A stretch of DNA of 64,000 nt from Corydoras sp. C115 (lineage: Eukaryota > Chordata > Actinopteri > Siluriformes > Callichthyidae), in NCBI GenBank assembly GCA_019802505.1, contig JAFMOC010000105.1, positions 517,501-581,500 on the forward strand, in the 5' to 3' direction. The notes below the pieces were generated by a model. That model had not been told where the DNA came from. It ran no database searches and saw only the letters and a program-made list of their open reading frames with translations. Made by a program: the position numbers and the translations under genes. Below, one piece after another: positions 1 through 11,234 of this stretch. Numbering within the stretch: position 1 is the first letter of the stretch; every line of letters starts with the position of its first letter.

Positions 1-199
1 AAAAAAACATGGATCAAGTCGATTGAGTTCTCCAAATTGCCCCATATAGAGTGTGTTTGTGTGAGTGAGTGTGTGCCCAGCGATAGATTGGCGCTCTGTC
101 CTGGGTGTATCTGCCCAGCGCCCGAAACGTTCTCCCCTGGATGGGGAACCCCCCCCGGGCGACCCTAATATAGGATAAAGTGGAAGATAATGAATGAAT
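1..199 (+). mobile_element. tRNA-SINE (DANA/Mermaid-like), 3' part
   Basis: Copy cut by the window edge. It keeps the central body and the 3' end with GGATAAAGTGGAAGATAATG and a short GAAT tail. It belongs to the variant that carries CGAAACGTTC and a TATAGGATAAAG 3' end. Confidence 0.8.
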
Positions 200-2324
200 A
201 TATGTGTGTGTGGTGCTTCGGTTCCCACATTTAATTTGACATCATCAAGATAGACGGCAAATTGAAAAAACTGAGGGAATGAATTTGTTAATATATAATG
301 TTAATATTTAAGGTATAAATGGACTTTGTAATGATTTTTTTAAAATAAAAAAACTCAAGGAATATTATTTTTGTCAACTCGACTATTACTACATGATGAG
401 AAAAAAGAAAATTGATAGTTTGGAAACAGATGGTATAAATTGACTAGAGAACAGGATCTTGTTACTGTTGATATCAAGGTGTGTTTTCAATCATTATACA
501 GCGGAAACATTTACTTGATTTTTAATTTTTAATGGAATATATGATGTTAATTGACTTTACGGTTTGAGGTAACGGTTCAGGGTCTCAGCATCACTGATCA
601 TCCACCATGCTTCACAGTAGAAATTATGTACTTTCCTTTTTTTTTGGCGGGATGTGGTTGCAGCATAAGTAATCTTTGGTATTTCTTGCCAAAATGTTTT
701 TCTTTATTTCTTAGCTGATGCAGATCTAGTTTCTCTAATGTCTGGCAAACTGAATGGTACTTGAGTTTTTTTTTTGGTTCTTCACAGCAGGAACTTTTCC
801 TCTGGCAGCTTCCTACTATGTGGTACTTATCTGGTTTATTATATTTCTTTCCTAAGAACCAAAAACCTTTTATTTGAATGTATTTTATAAACTGTTTGTA
901 TAAACTGTTATTGTACTTTTAAGGACAAAAGTGATGAAGCACATAATAAAATATTGCTTGTCTCAAATAACAAGAAGATTTTGTAATTATAAAGTAATCA
1001 GTTAAAATCAAATCATAGTTTGGCTAAAAAATAAGAAGCCTTTATAAGAACCAAAATAACAAAATGTTTATTTTTTTTTATTTAAATGTGTGTTTTTTTT
1101 TTTTTTTTTTTTTTAAATAAGCAATTCATTATTTATTGCATTGGTCCAAATGATTCAACACTGAGACAAAAAATGTAATTAAGGATTTCCAAATGGTTTC
1201 AGAAATTAAAATAAAAGATGAAAGTAACACTGGAATGTTTTCGGTGTTGTGTAATGATGTTCCTTTTTGGAAAAATTGGGGTAAGCCAGCATTAACAGTT
1301 GGCTGGTCTATATTGGTTTATGCAGACTGTGGTTGATTTATTTGTTTTAAAGTGGAAATACAGCAGATAAAAAAGGTTATGTTGAGTCTATATACTCACT
1401 AACCATATAGACTACATATAGATAACGTAATTAATAACTTAATGAATTTTACACTTTTTAATGTCTCTTTATAATAACTAAAATTTACCAACCAGGGCAC
1501 TATTTATTCAATTGAAAAGCGTATTATGTAGTTATTAATTTAAACCAATAATAAACCAGTGATAAATATATCAGACACCAAAACAACCATGTAATGTTGT
1601 ATTTTATGCAGTTATTCTAAACAGAATAACATTTTTTGTAATATTTTGATTATTGCAACATTTATATTTATTTAATACTGTTCAATTTGTTTCATTATTT
1701 TTCACACAATGGGCATAAAATATTAAATATTATACTTTTAAAAAAGTCAAGAATGTATTATGACATTTTGTAAAAATGGCCCGACATTTTATATAGTCAA
1801 GTAGTGTTAAACATATTGTCCTCTGCTTATTGCAATTTCACTGTGCCGTTCTGTTTCGTTACTGCATATAGAAACATTCAGTCTTTTCATCACAGACAGA
1901 GACAGAGCCTGTGAGAGTCTGGCTCAGCATATGTTTTTGAGGAGGGGCCGTGTGCTGCTCCCGCCCAGCTCTTAAGTACACTGTCAAGCAGCATACAGCC
2001 GAGATCAGTGAGCCGCGTGCAGCACTCCGAGTGGGACGGCAAGTCCTAATGTCTCTTCAGCCTACGGTGCTAAGAATGCGCAGCACTGATAAGGTTCCTC
2101 TCCGTTTGCTTTTGCGTTGACATCAGAGGGTACGGCTGATTTATGGGCGTGCTTTAAGAGGAGTGTTTCTTGCAGATAGCACAATAGAATGCATCATGCC
2201 AGCAACTTTATTCTGTGAGAATGTATTTTCCTTCAGACTGAAAGACTGCAGTATGCCTGCACGGATGAATACACTGTTTTGACCTGCACGGCTTAGTTGA
2301 CCCGCAGACTGTAATGTCATTGCA
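200..2324. other. fzd10 upstream flank, no gene seen
   Basis: AT-rich single-copy-looking DNA with a poly-T run around 1091-1114. No open frame or exon signature could be supported. The 5' UTR and promoter of fzd10 should lie in the last few hundred bases. Confidence 0.5.
1960..1966. promoter_or_regulatory. GC box upstream of fzd10
   Basis: CCCGCCC about 360 bp upstream of the fzd10 start codon, in the only locally GC-rich stretch (about 1940-2060) of the upstream flank. No TATA box is evident. The site is weak evidence for a promoter; no transcript start can be placed. Confidence 0.25.
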
Positions 2325-4059
2325 ATGGCTGGTGGCGTCAGAATCGCATTTTTTCTGTTGCAACTGGCGATCCTTGCACTTTCACTGGAGATTGGAATCT
2401 ATGATGGTGAATGGGGAAGGCCAGCAAAGTGTGAACCCATCACCATTCCCATGTGCCAAGGAATCGGCTACAACATGACAAGGATGCCTAACTTATTGAA
2501 GTATGAAAGTCAAGAGGAGGCGGGTATAAAGCTCAACGAATTTACCCCTTTGGTGAAATATGGCTGTGATGTGCATCTGCGTTTTTTCCTGTGCTCCCTT
2601 TATGTGCCCATGTGCACAGATCAGGTGTCGGCCACGATCCCAGCATGCCGTCAGATGTGTGAGCAAGCAAGGCAGAAATGCTCACCTATCATGGAGCAAT
2701 TTAGTTTTGGCTGGCCGGACTCTCTGGACTGTTCGAAGTTGCCGACCAATAACGATCCAAACTGGCTGTGTATTGAGGCGCCGGAAAACGACACCACTCC
2801 TGAGACCAAGAAAGGGGACGGTATGCTGTCGGTACCTGCTCGACCCAGGCAACCAATGACCGGTCATGGGCGATCTTCAGGCTCCTGTGGGAATCCGGAA
2901 AAGTTTCAGTACGTCGAAAGGAGTGAATCCTGTGCCCCTAGATGCTCCCCAACTGTGGATGTATTCTGGTCCCGTCAGGATAAAGACTTTGCGTTTATCT
3001 GGATAGTTGTTTGGTCGTCTCTTTGCTTCATCTCAACAGCCTTCACAGTTCTCACCTTTCTCTTGGATCCACACGCTTCCAGTACCCAGAGCGTCCTATA
3101 ATATTTTTGTCCATGTGCTACAATGTCTACTCTGTGGCTTTTATATTAGGTCTGTTGCCGGAGCTGAGAATATTGCCTGTGACCGGGAAAACGGTCAACC
3201 TTATATCATACAAGAAGGCCTGGAAAGCACAGGGTGTACCATAGTCTTTCTCATCCTTTATTATTTTGGCATGGCTAGCTCTATCTGGTGGGTCATCCTG
3301 ACTCTTACCTGGTTCCTGGCAGCTGGCCGGAAATGGGGACACGAAGCCATTGAGGCTCACAGCAGTTACTTTCACATGATTGCTTGGGGAGTTCCTGCTA
3401 TGAAAACCATTGTTATCTTGACTATGCGCAAAGTGGCTGGGGACGAATTGACCGGACTTTGTTATGTGGGAAGCATGGATACAAGTGCTCTTACTGGCTT
3501 TGTTCTCATTCCCCTTTCCTGTTACCTAATAATAGGTACCTCTTTCATCCTGACTGGTTTTGTCGCCCTGTTCCACATTCGCAAGGTCATGAAAACCGAA
3601 GGCACCAATACAGAAAAACTGGAAAAGCTCATGGTAAAAATCGGAATCTTTTCCATCCTTTACACCGTCCCGGCAACCTGCGTGATCATCTGCTATTTCT
3701 ATGAGCGCCTCAACATGGACTATTGGAAATACCGTGCTCTGGAGAGGAAATGTGTCTCATTCCCTGGACGGAGGACAGAGGACTGCTCCCTTGACTCATC
3801 AGTACCAACCGTAGCTGTGTTCTTGTTAAAAATGTTCATGTCCTTGGTGGTGGGCATCACCAGTGGAGTATGGGTGTGGAGCTCAAAGACGCTGCAAACC
3901 TGGCAGGGCTTGTGTACCAGGAGGTTGACAGCCAGGGCAACACCAAAGCCTTGTCCTAGTGTCAGCTGCAGCAGCTCCTACTGTCATTATAAAGCAGCTG
4001 CAGCAGCACTCCACACCACCAAAACAGACCCCTACACAGACATCCTCACACGTGTTTAA
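2325..4059 (+). CDS. fzd10: Frizzled-10 Wnt receptor, single exon, two frame breaks
   Basis: Seven-pass plasma-membrane receptor that binds Wnt ligands through an extracellular cysteine-rich domain and signals through Dishevelled. A hydrophobic signal peptide covers about residues 1-20. The Frizzled CRD starts at Cys36 and has N-glycosylation sequons NMT (residue 50) and NDT. The linker is followed by seven hydrophobic segments. The Dishevelled-binding KTLQTW (KTxxxW) lies at 3886-3903, and the protein ends in TRV, a PDZ-ligand type. The segment FGMASSIWWVILTLTWFLAA and the CRD text around KCSPIMEQF match FZD10 better than other Frizzleds. The reading frame is broken twice: one base appears missing near 3069-3070 (after LLDP, before RFQYPERP) and one near 3148-3150 (after NVYSVAFI, before SVAGAENIACDRE). 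With both restored the length is about 578 residues, close to human FZD10 (581). The gene is intronless in vertebrates, as here. Everything outside the two breaks is intact, so assembly error is more likely than a pseudogene. Confidence 0.95.
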
Positions 4060-4152
4060 CACTATATGATGACAGAACAGTCATATTACTCTCAAAAGTG
4101 CCTCCAGCTGTCAGTGACCACACTGCAAATCTACCAGTAGCTATAATTTTTA

Positions 4153-4158
4153 AATAAA
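4153..4158 (+). terminator. Polyadenylation signal AATAAA, fzd10
   Basis: AATAAA 94 bases after the fzd10 stop codon. It is one of three canonical hexamers in the 3' flank; the one used cannot be told from sequence. Confidence 0.35.
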
Positions 4159-4292
4159 GGGAAAGACTTTTAAAGCGCATGCTGACTTTTTGTGGTGTAT
4201 AGCTGAGATGTAAATAGAAACATTTTTGAACTTTATCCAAACTAAAATTTATTTATTATGGCTATTTAAGTGCTTCGAGCTGTTCTATTGTA

Positions 4293-4298
4293 AATAAA
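4293..4298 (+). terminator. Polyadenylation signal AATAAA, fzd10
   Basis: Second AATAAA downstream of fzd10, in the AT-rich 3' flank. Confidence 0.35.
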
Positions 4299-4364
4299 AA
4301 TGGATTCCAAGAAAAGTGAGCTATAAATGGTTTGTAAAATGGGCATTTTTTCAGATGACAAAAC

Positions 4365-4370
4365 AATAAA
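4365..4370 (+). terminator. Polyadenylation signal AATAAA, fzd10
   Basis: Third AATAAA after fzd10, followed by a T-rich stretch at 4379-4386 that could serve as a downstream element. Confidence 0.4.
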
Positions 4371-4708
4371 ACATTATATTTTTTTGCAAGGACCCTGATT
4401 TATTGGCCCTCATTTTAATAAGCTTTCTTTCACAGCAAACATTGTAATAGCTGCAAGATCTCACAAAATATTATCGTAGAAGTGGCTTCTAAATGCCTTC
4501 TAAATGTTTTTTTTAATTAATAAATTTTTTTTGTTAGCTCATGTGATGGAAATGGGTTTTGGCACATCTGAAGTTGGAGTGATGGAAGTGCAAACCACAC
4601 ACAATTATAGATGGGTATTGTAGTTAAAATGTCAGTTTAATAACACATTTAAAAGTATTTCTTAGGATAAAGTACAAAATGTACTTTTAGGTAGTCAAAA
4701 AACACTAA

Positions 4709-4800
4709 GGGCAGTCAGTGGTGACTCATTGATTAAGTTACTGGACTGTGGACCAAAAGAATGAGTGTTCTGTAAAGTTGCAACTGTTGTTCCAGTATAG
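4709..4800 (+). mobile_element. Second tRNA-SINE-like family, 5' remnant
   Basis: GGGCAGTCAGTGGTGACTC, GATTAAGTTACTGGACTGTG resembles the head of the family also seen near 13.6, 16.6 and 61.6 kb. It is followed by a T run. Confidence 0.4.
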
Positions 4801-4802
4801 AG

Positions 4803-4832
<30 letters not shown>

Positions 4833-4835
<3 letters not shown>

Positions 4836-7800
4836 CCAAGCTCTAAATTATTGTTTGCTCATATTCAAGTGATGTGTCCTCTTGTAGTTATTTTTTCTGA
4901 ATAAGAACTGTAAATGCTTAACTATGGTCTGATGCAAAAGTTTTGAAGTCATCTGGCCAAATGATATATTACTGATTTTCAAAATGAAAATGAATTCAAG
5001 CATTGTACATTTTTTACACAGCTGCTATTTTTCCTATTTGAAATATTTATTTAAACAAAATATATAATGGGGCCTGTTGAAATGTCTATAGCATATTTGG
5101 CATATTCATTATTTTTAAAAAAAATGTGAAAAAGCATTTTCACTTTAAATTTCCAAACTTTTTAATACAGCAAAAACCTGTCTCCCCTCTGAAGTTAACA
5201 TTGACTAAGGGTGCACAAACAAAACTGATTTAGTTTGTATTATTTCCATTTAAAGCTTGTTTAATACTGATTCATTCATTATAATAATTTTTTCTGCAGC
5301 ATATTACAATAACATTAAATCAAATGAGAATAATAACAATAATGTTAATGATAATGGCATACAATAATGTTCTTCCTTTTATCCCTATTGTAATTAAACA
5401 TCTGCATTTATGAATCCTTGAAAACAACAATATTTCAGAATGCTTTTTGTATGCTACATATATGCACATTATTCAGAGATTTAAATATTGAGCCTTATAT
5501 TCTAAAGTAGTGTTTATATGCTAATACATTTACCATGGCCATGTTTAACTTTTCACACAAAAATTGGATAAATGAAATATAATGTGAATTATAGGTTAAT
5601 TTAATCATAAAATTAAATGCACATATTCAAACTATTTTTTAAAAATATATTTTTCTAATGGAACTTTTATTTGTACTTTTTTATTTGCGGATATATGTAA
5701 CCAAAGTTAGCAAACTAGCAAAGGTTGGTGCTGGTCGACATTTGTAAGGCTTACATTTCCCTCGTTTAAAAATACGTAATATGCAAAACATTTTGCTTGA
5801 ATTGGATCAAAAGCTATAATAAATGTCAGAAAATTAATGAGAATTAAAAATATAAAGTAACTTGGTATGAATAAGCTTTATTTCTTCATTTTCTAAAAAA
5901 ATGAAAGTCTTGTGAGTAAACTTGCAGATTACCAAAATAAAGTTTAACTGCTTACAAAATTGACACGCCATGTGTTAGTTTCTGCTTTATGTTAAACATT
6001 GAAATCATTTGATGATTTTTCTCATTGTACACGAATATCTTTATTTCCAGCTTTTAACCGCAGATCACAGCAACAAGCAGTTATGAGCAAATGGCAGGTC
6101 AGGTCTCATACGTGCATTTTCTTATTTGATACTAATATTCTAACCAATAATCTGTTGGTTAGGGTCATTTTGATTTGATTTTATAAACACTTGGTAATAA
6201 AGATTAAATTATATAATTTAACAAGGTTTGTAACATGCTTGTCATATTCATAAGAAAATATATATTACGTAGTGTTTTCATGAAGTGTTAATTTAGCTGT
6301 TCAACATGAAGTTCATTTATATATGCTGTTAAACCTCATCGACCTGTTGGACCTATAAGTGAGCAATGCCAGGAAATTCATTTTGGTGACATTTTGAGAC
6401 TTGCTAAACAAGTTGAACATTGTTCTAAAAAAAAAAAAAAAAAAATAATAAAAAAAAAAATAAAAACTGCTAATAAATGTCATTAAATCTGTCTGCATTT
6501 TTGTACCCATCCCCAAAAAGCAAGGTCACACTTTCCTAGGTGACATCACTGTTATTTCAGCGGTCAGTTTTTATTATAATTCTGTGTGTCTTTCCTAAGA
6601 CTGTTTTCAGCTGATCATAGTCTTGGCTACTCTGTGACTGAAAAGTGATGTGAGTTCAGAGCTGAGAGACTCAGGACCACTCGTGTGCTTTTAACATTGC
6701 TGCCTGTCCTCAAATGAAACCCTGAGCTCATGTGTCCCTTTGAGGTGTTTATGGGTTTCCATTGGGATCTAACAGAGGTCAAGACAATCTGGTTAATTTG
6801 TATGGTTTGGATCTTTACCTTGGAAATGTGAACATGGTCGAAATGACACATATAATAATATTATTATAATAAGCTTTCATACTCTTTCAAAGTAACTTTA
6901 CCTTTAATACCCAAACTAAAATAGATAGAATAAATAGAAAATAAATAAAATAGAAATAAATAGAATTTGCAGTGCTGAAAACCATAAACAATGTGCTTAC
7001 TCATGTTTAATAATATGCACCCAATATTCACCTTTTACGTCCTTTACCTTTCTCCAGTAAAATACTTTCTTGATGAGCTAGTAATCAGCAACGTAAATAT
7101 TTATTCTGTTATTCTTTCCATCTACAGGCCCATGTCTGATTGTACGAACATTGTCCTCGACTTGGCAATACTCAGGCTCTGGCTCTCATCCTTTATTTGG
7201 CCAAAAAATAAGAGCTCTGTTTATCTTGGCGACGGAGCTGTATTGTGTGGTGCATGCAGCACATGGACCAGTCATTCTGAAGTAGAAACAATGCTACAAT
7301 GCTTTTAAGGTTATGGCATCACCGACATGTAGACAAAATGTAGGTCAAGTCTGGACATGCCAGCTCCTGCTTATTATGGTTTTGCTAAAGCTGTGTAATT
7401 GTTTTAGTAGCTGCTTAAGAGCTAACTTTAACACACCATGCTCTTGCACCATTTAAGGTGTGGTTAGTGATATTTTTGAGAATGAATTGTCCAACAAGGT
7501 CATAAATAGATATAAATCAATGATGATCGCATTGAAACCAAACGTAATGCTGGAACAGACACCAACAAACTGTCTAAACTGTACAGTTAAGTTATGGGTA
7601 AGAGACTGTCAGAGACCCAAGGTTTCTCTATTTAAGGTAAAGTTATTAGTATTTAAGCATTTGCAAGCTTTATATTCTATATTAAGGAAAACATCAGTTG
7701 TTTAGTTCGAACCTTAACAAGAAGCTGCGTCCTAAATCCACACAAAGAGAGATTTGTCATGCAGGCTTAACCAAAATCAACAGCACTGACACAGTTAGTT

Positions 7801-8660
7801 TTAGGTTGAAGTGTTTGTCTGACATGGGAGCGTTTGTGCCGGGAGAGTGCTTAGTTTATACAGCAACAGGCTTCATTATTGTACTCATCAAGATCCTCAC
7901 GCATAAAGGCTTCATTGTGCACCTAGATGTTTAACGTTTAGAGTGCTATTTTAGATAAATCATTGCTCGAAGCGGCCCCCTTTCTGACCATTCAGATCCA
8001 TAAAAAAGTGAATGGTAATGACCCGGTAAGTGAGCTTGAGAACGGGACAAGATAGGATAAGGTTGTAATTGTGCAGTTACTCAGAGAAGAAGCCATGCGT
8101 CTGTTTAACAGGGGGATTATTAAGACGCTGGGGACTTTCCCCTCCTCTTTTAAAGAAAGCTAGAAGAATAAACCTAAGGAAGAATAGAGTAGTGCTCATT
8201 AGCCCCTACCCCACGGGTAGGATCCCTTTTCCTTCTTGTTTGAAGTGGAAATAAGGGCTATGGTAAAAGCACACTGGGAACCTGTTGCCACCAGAATGTT
8301 TTTTTTTTTCTCTACTAAAAAGCTTTATAATTACGCGTTAACCATGTACCTGTCTGCACACATGCTTTTGTTTGGGGGTCAAAAATGGACAAATGGTATT
8401 TGCTTTTGAAAGACACTAGACATTGGACTTAACAGCCCAATGTAAGATATGTCTCAGTGTATTTGCAGACTTGCTAATGTTTAATATTTTAGTTTGTGCT
8501 GTTGTGAAGCTTGTGCAATAATAAAATTGTGTTTTGTAGCTACAGTACCCTTCCCTTTAACGACATTGTGAGCTCTTGTGTTAAACGCAGACAAAAGTAT
8601 TTACGTGTACAAATATTGTCACCAGTTTCCAACTGTCCATCTATAAGCTCCATTGAAAAG
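4833..8660. other. Intergenic, AT-rich, no gene seen
   Basis: No exon or complete repeat could be supported. A fragment at about 7120-7310 has an open frame (from 6991) but no recognisable protein; its mixed composition could mark a conserved non-coding element. Confidence 0.4.
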
Positions 8661-8800
8661 ATCTCATCTCATTATATTCTGCTTAATACACCCAGAACAG
8701 GGTGCCAATCCATCGCTGGGCACACACACATTATATGGGGCAATTTTAGATTTACCTTAAATCTATGTATTTAGAATGTGGGAGGAAACCGGAGGAAATA
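8661..8800 (-). mobile_element. Diverged tRNA-SINE fragment
   Basis: Recognisable by CCAATCCATCGCTGGGCACA, ATATGGGGCAATTT and GTGGGAGGAAACCGGAG. The tail is ATCTCATCTCATTAT, a variant different from the young copies. The 5' third is missing. Confidence 0.6.
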
Positions 8801-10481
8801 AAATTTAGATAAACGTTTCTTTCAAAAGCACAAAAGCAAGCAGGACTTTAAGGACATTAAGGACTTTATGCTGTCATGAATAACTGGGTAAAAACCATTG
8901 TCTGACATTGGATGATGGTTTGGTGTTAATTTAGCTCTACAAGAGAAGACATGACCCCTATTTGGAATCTCCTTCATAAAATCTGACGGTGTTTGTAATT
9001 TCCCATTTACGTCCACTGACTGTCAAGCAAGCAAGTTGGATTTAGTTGTAATTTATGTAGCCAGTGAGTAACCATTCATCTTGATTTTAAGTCTGCGCCA
9101 TGCAGAAATAAAATGAGTTCATACTATGAGTATATTAGCATTGGTAATCGGCCAAGTGTCCAGATTAGTCTCCAGAGCATGTGTTCCAGGAAACCCATTT
9201 TGTATTTTTATAGCATGAAATAGGGTCTGAGCTTCTCCGGTCTTGCTTGTTTGGTTGTGACAGTTAAGAGCAGGCATGCTGTCTGATCCAGGCAATCCTC
9301 AAACCTCTAGACAGTTCTACCTGACAAAAGAGCCTTTTCTGGGCCCTGGCTCAGGGCTAGGCAACACAGAGACGGCTTTGTGCAGCAGACGAACATCGGA
9401 GACGTGCTGTGTCTCGTTGCTCTCCTCTAGCTGTCAGGTCCCTCTGGCTGGTGGACACCACCTTTTTTAATCAGCCTGGTTATTCATGGCTGTCATATTG
9501 AATAGGAGTCATGCTGCTGCAGTGGAAAACCTGTGAAAAACATCTTTTTTTCCCCTCAACATCAACTTGGCCAAAGAGCAGATACGTGGAAAGCTATGCT
9601 TTGCTAAGGCCTGGCAGACCACAGTGTTTCTCAGCTTATGGGAAAGGAAAAGCACCTCATTAGAAAAAAATCTAGCAATTGCCTACTGGGTTTTTATATC
9701 GCAGTTTGTTTACAGCATAAAGCTGGGCCCAGTAAACTGGCCATCCCATGTCTGTGTGCCTGCTATTAGCAACACGAGGCACTAAGAGCTAGTAAAGTGC
9801 ATTGCCCCCCAGCTGAGTCATATGCTATTAGTTAGTCCCCCTCACGCTAGCCACACAGTCTAGTTACTTTAGCGTTGACTTCTCTTGATTGGCCTGGTTG
9901 ACGTCACCTCTTCTGGACTGTTACTCACATGTCCGTTGAATATGCTACCGGTGTTTCGGTTAGCATGTCTGACTCACACGTTAAAGCATGAAGGTTATTA
10001 AGGTGCTTCAAAACAAGCGATTCGTCAGTTTAATGGCAGCTAAGAGGACTATGAAGGCTTTTCTGGATCTTGGAATCATTTTGCTGTAAAATGCATTTAC
10101 ACTTTCCTCAACCAGCTGGAACCTCAACATCAGGGAATTTGTTAATTAGTCATAGGAGGAAATTACCAAATAGCACTCCGAAAAAACTGAAAAATTTAAT
10201 ATGGAGCTTTAACCTTTGACTAATTTGCAATATACACAATGTACAGATATAGATTAAACCTTACCATCACTGGAGTAATTTTAGAGTTTAGCTAGGCTTC
10301 TTGGTTCTAACAAAGGTTCATTTTAAATCTTAGTATAGGTACAGAAATAATTTAAATATTTAGTCGTACCATATTTTAAACAACTAAAATATAAATCAAC
10401 TTAGGAGGTAGCAGAAAAAAACGGTCACTAATTTGATAAAGCTACTTTAGAATTATTTTGAAAACATTTTTAGTAATGTGC
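8801..10481. other. Intergenic, no gene seen
   Basis: Less AT-rich than its surroundings at 9230-9480, where sequence looks unique and could be a regulatory element. No homology recognised. Confidence 0.35.
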
Positions 10482-10690
10482 TTTAAATAATGTGATCTGT
10501 TTGCCTACTGTGCTTACACACAGAGGAATTGGTCTTCCACATTTAACCCATCCGTGCAGTGAAATACACATATACACACACTGGTGAAGTGAGCACATGT
10601 GCTCGGAAGGGGTGGGTATCCTTAAACATGGTGCAGAGGAGTTGCCTAGTGCAAATTGGACAATGGCTGCACCCATCGGATTCGTTGCAA
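10482..10690 (-). mobile_element. Second tRNA-SINE-like family copy
   Basis: The minus strand shares with 16583-16870 and 24676-24885 the order CACCACTCC, CATGTGTGCTCACTT, GGATGGGTTAAATGTGGA, and the tail GTGTGTAAGCACAGTAGGCA. Confidence 0.6.
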
Positions 10691-10707
10691 GGCACTCTAA
10701 ATAGAAG

Positions 10708-10794
10708 CTTAAGGAGCTGAACTAGTCTGTGGTTATTATTAATACTCTACTCACCTCTGGTTGTCTAGTTTTAGCCTTTGTTTTTGGTTTAGAA

Positions 10795-10800
<6 letters not shown>
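10708..10800 (+). repeat. 93-bp direct repeat, left copy
   Basis: From CTTAAGGAGCTGAACTAGTC to GGTTTAGAAATTCTG. It matches 11142-11234 with only a few substitutions. The 341 bases between the two copies are an insertion. Confidence 0.9.
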
Positions 10801-10884
<84 letters not shown>

Positions 10885-10886
10885 CA
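10800..10886. repeat. (TA)n microsatellite
   Basis: About 85 bases of TA with one interruption (TTTATA), inside the insertion between the 93-bp repeats. Confidence 0.95.
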
Positions 10887-11141
10887 CACAAAGCTTTAAA
10901 TGCTATTAATTTTTGGGATTTTGTAATTTAATTGCTTTTATGGGGAACATATATGGACAAAATGTATATAATATATATATATAATATATATTATAATGTA
11001 GCATTAGTAAATATAGAAATGGATACAATTGAAATAGGTTCTTGATTTCAAAACAACTGAAGTTGACATGGTTTACTTTTTTTTTTTTAATTACTAGATG
11101 ATAACAGAGACTTCGTGGTCATGTCGAATGTTATTCACTGT
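10880..11141 (+). repeat. Dispersed repeat of unknown family, copy 1
   Basis: Shares with 14485-14890 the blocks ACACAAAGCTTTAAA, GCTTTTATGGGGAACATATA-TGGACAAAATG and TACTAGATGATAACAGAGAC-TTC. It is unclear what class of element this is. Confidence 0.65.
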
Positions 11142-11234
11142 CTTAAGGAGCTGAACTAGTCTGTGGTTACTATTAATACTCTACTCACCTCTGGTTGAAT
11201 GGTTTTAGCCTTTGTTTTTGGTTTAGAAATTCTG
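11142..11234 (+). repeat. 93-bp direct repeat, right copy
   Basis: Partner of 10708-10800; the sequence after it (ATGGTGCATTAATTTG) continues as ordinary flank. Confidence 0.9.

Noticed and set aside
3007..3150. Start of a separate protein at 3007
   Set aside because: It is the out-of-frame lead-in to the second half of fzd10; real Frizzled sequence in that frame starts only near 3150.
2325..4059. fzd10 as a processed or decayed pseudogene
   Set aside because: No poly-A tail or flanking duplication is seen, the native gene is intronless, and only two one-base breaks exist while other genes here show the same type of defect.
6991..7308. 105-residue open frame
   Set aside because: No domain, no splice context and no family resemblance; chance frame, perhaps in a conserved non-coding stretch.
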